Shown piece by piece: positions 61,121 through 64,000 of a stretch of 64,000 bases of DNA. The DNA is taken from the NCBI RefSeq assembly GCF_040448305.1, contig NZ_CP148752.1, positions 4,216,001 through 4,280,000 on the forward strand, written 5' to 3'. The position numbers and the translations under genes were made by a program. Below the pieces are notes generated by a model that searched no databases, had not been told where the DNA came from, and worked only from the letters and a program-made list of their open reading frames with translations. Each line of letters starts with the position of its first letter. The first letter of the stretch is position 1. Origin of the DNA: Pseudomonas fluorescens. Lineage in GTDB: Bacteria > Pseudomonadota > Gammaproteobacteria > Pseudomonadales > Pseudomonadaceae.

Positions 61121-61656
61121 CCCCGCGTCCCGCAGGCTTGCACCGGCTTGAGGTGCGGTACGAAATTGCACGGCCGGTGGCGCGCGTCGAGTTGCTCGGC
61201 GAGGATGCCTTCCCAGGCGGTGCGGCAGGCACCCGTGGAGCCCGGCAGGCAGCAGACCAGCGTGCCATTGGCCAGCCCGGCCAGGGCCCGGCTCTGCACC
61301 GTGGAGGTGCCGATGTCGAGGATCGAAATCGCCCGGAACAGCTCACCGAAACCGTCGATCTGCTTATCCAGCAAACAGGCCACGGCCTCGGGTGTGCTGT
61401 CGCGGCCGGTGAACCCGGTGCCGCCCGTGATCAGCACCACCTGGATGCCGTCGTCGGCAATCCAGTTCGCCACCTGCGCGCGGATCTTGTACAGGTCGTC
61501 CTTGAGCAGGTTGCGCTCGCTGAGGGTGTGGCCGGCTTCCAGCAAGCGACTGACGAGTAATTGGCCGGAGGTGTCATTGGCATATTCACGGGTATCGCTG
61601 ACGGTCAGCACGGCAATATTCAGGGGTATAAACAATGCATCCGGTTTGACGCTCAT
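61117..61656 (-). CDS. moaB: Molybdenum cofactor biosynthesis protein MoaB
   Basis: A 179-residue MogA/MoaB-type molybdopterin adenylyltransferase: LNIAVLTVSDTREYANDTSG, VVLITGGTGFTGRDSTPEAV, CLPGSTGACRTAWEGILAEQ. It activates molybdopterin with AMP before MoeA acts. The start MSVKPDA is set by the first in-frame Met after the leader. It lies divergent from a LysR regulator. Confidence 0.94.
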   Translation of the reverse strand: MSVKPDALFIPLNIAVLTVSDTREYANDTSGQLLVSRLLEAGHTLSERNLLKDDLYKIRAQVANWIADDGIQVVLITGGTGFTGRDSTPEAVACLLDKQIDGFGELFRAISILDIGTSTVQSRALAGLANGTLVCCLPGSTGACRTAWEGILAEQLDARHRPCNFVPHLKPVQACGTRG

Positions 61657-61955
61657 GGGGTTCTCCGGCAGATATTGATTAAATAACCAAATTAAATAGC
61701 TCACGGAGACTAAATCGATAAAACAAGCCGTGTCTAATCACTCTAACCAACCAGACTATCGAGCCGATCTATCAATATAAAAGGACCAGAAATAACTTCA
61801 ATGATAGAGCCCGTCGATAACCCCTTAGATAGCAGTGATTGGACGCACACCAAAGACAATGAGATCGTCCGCACCTCACGATTCCTGCCTCGCCTTGTGT
61901 CTTGCGCACCTGAGTCAATACTTACCCCTTCACTCCCCCGCCAGCAGGTGCCGTC
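61657..61955. other. Divergent moaB/lysR promoter region
   Basis: About 300 bp, AT-richer than its flanks, without a supported ORF. GATTGGACGC (61837-61846) recurs exactly 54-63 bp upstream of fdhD (62930-62939), suggesting a site shared by both promoters, perhaps for the adjacent LysR protein. Confidence 0.45.
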
Positions 61956-62846
61956 TTGGACATCAAACAACTCAAGTTCCTGATCGCCCTGGAGCAGACC
62001 CGCCACTTCGGCCAGGCGGCCGCGCGCTGCCACATCACCCAGCCGACGCTGTCGATGCGCCTGCGCAACCTGGAGGATGAACTGGACCTGGTGCTGGTCA
62101 CCCGGGGCCAGCGCTTCGAGGGTTTTACCGAGGCCGGCGAACGCGTACTGGCGTGGGCCAGGACCCTGCTGGCCGCCCACGACGGGCTCTTCGCCGAGGC
62201 CGCCGCGTGCCGGGGCCAGCTCGTCGGCAACTTGCGCCTGGGGCTGGTGCCGCTGAGCAGCTTCAATCCGGTCACCTACATCCAGGGCCTGTCTCGCAGC
62301 TTTCCCGAGCTCAAGTACAGCCTGTCGTCCTTGAGTTCCGACCAGATCATCGAGGGCCTTGGCAACAATCAGCTGGACCTGGGCGTGTGCTACCTCGATC
62401 ACGTCAACCCGAGCTATTTCGAGTTTTTCGAGATCGGCGAGACCCGCGTCGGCCTGCTGTACGACAACCGCCACTTCCATTTCGACGGCACGCAAATGAG
62501 CTGGGAGGACGCCGCCGAACTGCCGCTGGGGATGCTCAGCAACGGCATGCACTACCGCAAATCCATCGACCTGAGCTTTCGCAGCCGCGGACTGGACCCA
62601 CAGCCGATCCTGGAAAGCGACTCGACCTACCAGTTGCTGCAGGCAATTCACGAGGGTTTCTGCTGCGCGATCATGCCGCTGGACAGTGGCCTGGAAGAGC
62701 CCATCGAACACCTGTCGTTCATCGAATTGCCGGATGCCAGCGTGCTCGCGCCCTTGGGCCTGGTGATGCGCAAGACCGAACCGCGCTCGGCGATTGCCGA
62801 GAAGTGTTTCGCCGAAGCACGAACGTTACTCAGCCGGACCCACTGA
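61956..62846 (+). CDS. LysR-family regulator (CysB/CbbR-like)
   Basis: A 296-residue LysR protein starting at TTG (LDIKQLKFLIALEQTRHFGQ), with helix-turn-helix AAARCHITQPTLSMRLRNLE and the co-inducer domain from about residue 90 (LVGNLRLGLVPLSSFNPVTY). It is set between moaB-moeA and fdhD-moaC, so it probably controls molybdenum-cofactor or formate-dehydrogenase genes, perhaps sensing formate or molybdate. The TTG start fits the alignment of the family N-terminus. Confidence 0.9.
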   Translation: MDIKQLKFLIALEQTRHFGQAAARCHITQPTLSMRLRNLEDELDLVLVTRGQRFEGFTEAGERVLAWARTLLAAHDGLFAEAAACRGQLVGNLRLGLVPLSSFNPVTYIQGLSRSFPELKYSLSSLSSDQIIEGLGNNQLDLGVCYLDHVNPSYFEFFEIGETRVGLLYDNRHFHFDGTQMSWEDAAELPLGMLSNGMHYRKSIDLSFRSRGLDPQPILESDSTYQLLQAIHEGFCCAIMPLDSGLEEPIEHLSFIELPDASVLAPLGLVMRKTEPRSAIAEKCFAEARTLLSRTH

Positions 62847-62929
62847 TCAAGTTTCGGCTTTATATAAATCCGAACCGGACATATTTGCCCGGCTTGATAG
62901 ACATCACCAATCGGCGCATCGGAACAAGC

Positions 62930-62939
62930 GATTGGACGC
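62930..62939 (+). promoter_or_regulatory. Motif GATTGGACGC upstream of fdhD
   Basis: An exact copy of the 10-mer at 61837-61846 in the moaB/lysR region, lying in the 146 bp between lysR and fdhD. Possible regulator site or -35 element (TTGGAC). Confidence 0.4.
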
Positions 62940-62992
62940 TCTGAAAAGTTACCCGTAGCCTGAACTTAATTCAGCGCTTCGAGGTTATTTTC

Positions 62993-63820
62993 ATGTTGTG
63001 CCAAGTTGAACAAGCCGATATTCGAAGCGACACTAACGCCCCCGCGCCAAAACCGTTGAATGTGAACTTTCGCGAGTACGACAATGCCGCGTCAGTCTGT
63101 CAGGCGGCGTTGGCATCAGAGATTGCCCTGGCGATCACCTACAACGGTTTGAGTCAGGCCGTGATGATGGTATCGCCGGGCAACCTCGAAGATTTCATCC
63201 GTGGTTTCAGCGTCAGCAACGACATCGTTGCAGACCAGAGCGAAATCTACGACTTGCGCCTCACCCACTTCGACCAGGCCGTCCAGGCAGACGTGCAGAT
63301 CTGCAGTCGCGCGTTCTGGGCGCTGAAGAACCATCGTCGGCAAATGGCCGGCACCAGTGGCTGCGGACTGTGTGGTGTGGAAGCGCTGGAGCAGGCCCTG
63401 CCGAAACTGGACATTCTCGACCCGGTGCCCCTGCCGCCCGCCGAGCATTTCATCGACATCCGCAACCGCATCGAACAGGCCCAACAAATGGCCCGCAGCA
63501 GCGGCGCGCTGCACGCGGCGCTGTACTTCGACAGCGAAGGCAATGCGCTGATCTGCCGCGAAGACATCGGCCGCCACAACGCGCTGGACAAGTTGATCGG
63601 TGCCCTGCAACACGCCGGCATCGACAGCCGTTGCGGCTTCACCGTGGTCACCAGCCGTTGCAGCCTGGAACTGATCCACAAGGCCGTCAGGGCCAGGCTC
63701 GGCACACTGGTCAGCCTATCGGCGCCCACCGCCCTGACCGTGCAATGGGCAATCAAGCATCGCCTCAACCTGATTCACGTCCCCCACCGCAACGCACCAC
63801 GCATTTACAGCCCGGCATGA
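62993..63820 (+). CDS. fdhD: Formate dehydrogenase accessory sulfurtransferase FdhD
   Basis: A 275-residue FdhD: the sulfur-carrying Cys pair in MAGTSGCGLCGVEAL, the nucleotide-like segment GALHAALYFDSEGNALICRE, DIGRHNALDKLIGAL and SRCSLELIHKAVRARLGTLV. It transfers sulfur from IscS to the Mo-bis-MGD cofactor of formate dehydrogenase. No formate dehydrogenase subunit is in the window, so it presumably lies to the right. The start is the first Met after a short A/T-rich leader. Confidence 0.95.
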   Translation: MLCQVEQADIRSDTNAPAPKPLNVNFREYDNAASVCQAALASEIALAITYNGLSQAVMMVSPGNLEDFIRGFSVSNDIVADQSEIYDLRLTHFDQAVQADVQICSRAFWALKNHRRQMAGTSGCGLCGVEALEQALPKLDILDPVPLPPAEHFIDIRNRIEQAQQMARSSGALHAALYFDSEGNALICREDIGRHNALDKLIGALQHAGIDSRCGFTVVTSRCSLELIHKAVRARLGTLVSLSAPTALTVQWAIKHRLNLIHVPHRNAPRIYSPA

Positions 63821-63863
63821 TGCCTTCACCTGATCACCGCGCTGGCAAGCGCAGGAACCTCCC

Positions 63864-64000
63864 ATGACAGACATTGCAGATGCATCACCCGATGGCCTGA
63901 CCCACCTCGACCGCCAGGGTCGCGCCAACATGGTCGATGTCAGTGAAAAAGCCCCGACACAGCGCGAAGCCCAGGCCCAGGCCTGGGTGCGGATGCGCCC
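63864..64000 (+). CDS. moaC: Cyclic pyranopterin phosphate synthase MoaC, N-terminal part
   Basis: Only 45 codons are visible before the window edge: LTHLDRQGRANMVDVSEKAP then TQREAQAQAWVRM, matching the conserved MoaC start. MoaC converts the MoaA product to cyclic pyranopterin monophosphate. It follows fdhD on the same strand behind AGGAA. An N-terminal extension of about ten residues (TDIADASPDG) precedes the family consensus. Confidence 0.85.
   Translation, partial: MTDIADASPDGLTHLDRQGRANMVDVSEKAPTQREAQAQAWVRMR

Overview
The window reads as chromosome of a fluorescent-group Pseudomonas. The DNA is GC-rich, genes are tightly packed with many ATGA-type overlaps, and intergenic gaps repeatedly carry the GTGGGAGCGAGC/GCTCGCTCCCAC REP dyads usual in that group. 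The gene stock (CstA, GabD, KatG, DUF6124, an EGKCG-repeat protein, FdhD/MoaC) fits. I see no prophage, transposase, rRNA, tRNA or CRISPR array. All family names come from reading the translated sequence; no database search was run.

Region 1 (0.4-16.2 kb) is an accessory cluster built around a two-winged-helix GntR regulator. A leftward operon holds a PotD-like binding protein, two permeases and an ATPase, then a UGT-type glycosyltransferase, two small cupins, an AmgK-like anomeric sugar kinase, an aldehyde dehydrogenase, a broken nucleotidyltransferase start and a 41-residue membrane peptide. A rightward unit holds the regulator, a second glycosyltransferase, a DAO/PuuB-like amine oxidase and a third cupin. 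The two promoters share a long AT-rich element. I infer uptake, glycosylation and oxidation of an amine; I know of no described pathway with this set. A TonB-dependent receptor with its own promoter lies beyond it.

Region 2 (16.2-28.9 kb) holds a diguanylate cyclase, an operon for an amine or amide (FMO, Rid protein, DUF1028, M20 deacylase, polyamine-type binding protein), the reverse transsulfuration pair CBS/cystathionine gamma-lyase, a tandem array of REP dyads with a 136-bp period, and a PhnDCE-type ABC transporter.

Region 3 (28.9-34.5 kb) looks like copper biology: a multicopper oxidase, a SCO protein, a 16-residue Cys/His-rich ORF, half of a TRIC/UPF0126 gene, and a secreted EF-hand protein with five EGKCG motifs like the HvfA copper-binding RiPPs but without its modifying enzymes nearby. 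Its promoter has the same architecture as that of a periplasmic cupin 11 kb away.

Region 4 (34.6-43.2 kb) is an amino-acid-type uptake and metabolism locus: an AstE-like hydrolase, a BetI-like TetR, and an operon made of an aminotransferase fused to an ABC ATPase, a binding protein, two permeases and a DMT exporter. The same palindrome sits at both ends, suggesting one TetR regulon. A divergent MFS/LysR pair follows.

Region 5 (44-64 kb) holds KatG with an OxyR-like site, the CstA/YbdD carbon-starvation pair with a divergent sensor kinase/regulator, a GntR-controlled catabolic operon (PF06684 protein, alpha/beta hydrolase, two aldehyde dehydrogenases, orphan flavin reductase, carboxymuconolactone-decarboxylase-like protein) behind a perfect 12-bp palindrome, a Nudix hydrolase, and molybdenum-cofactor/formate-dehydrogenase accessory genes (moeA, moaB, lysR, fdhD, moaC) running off the right edge.
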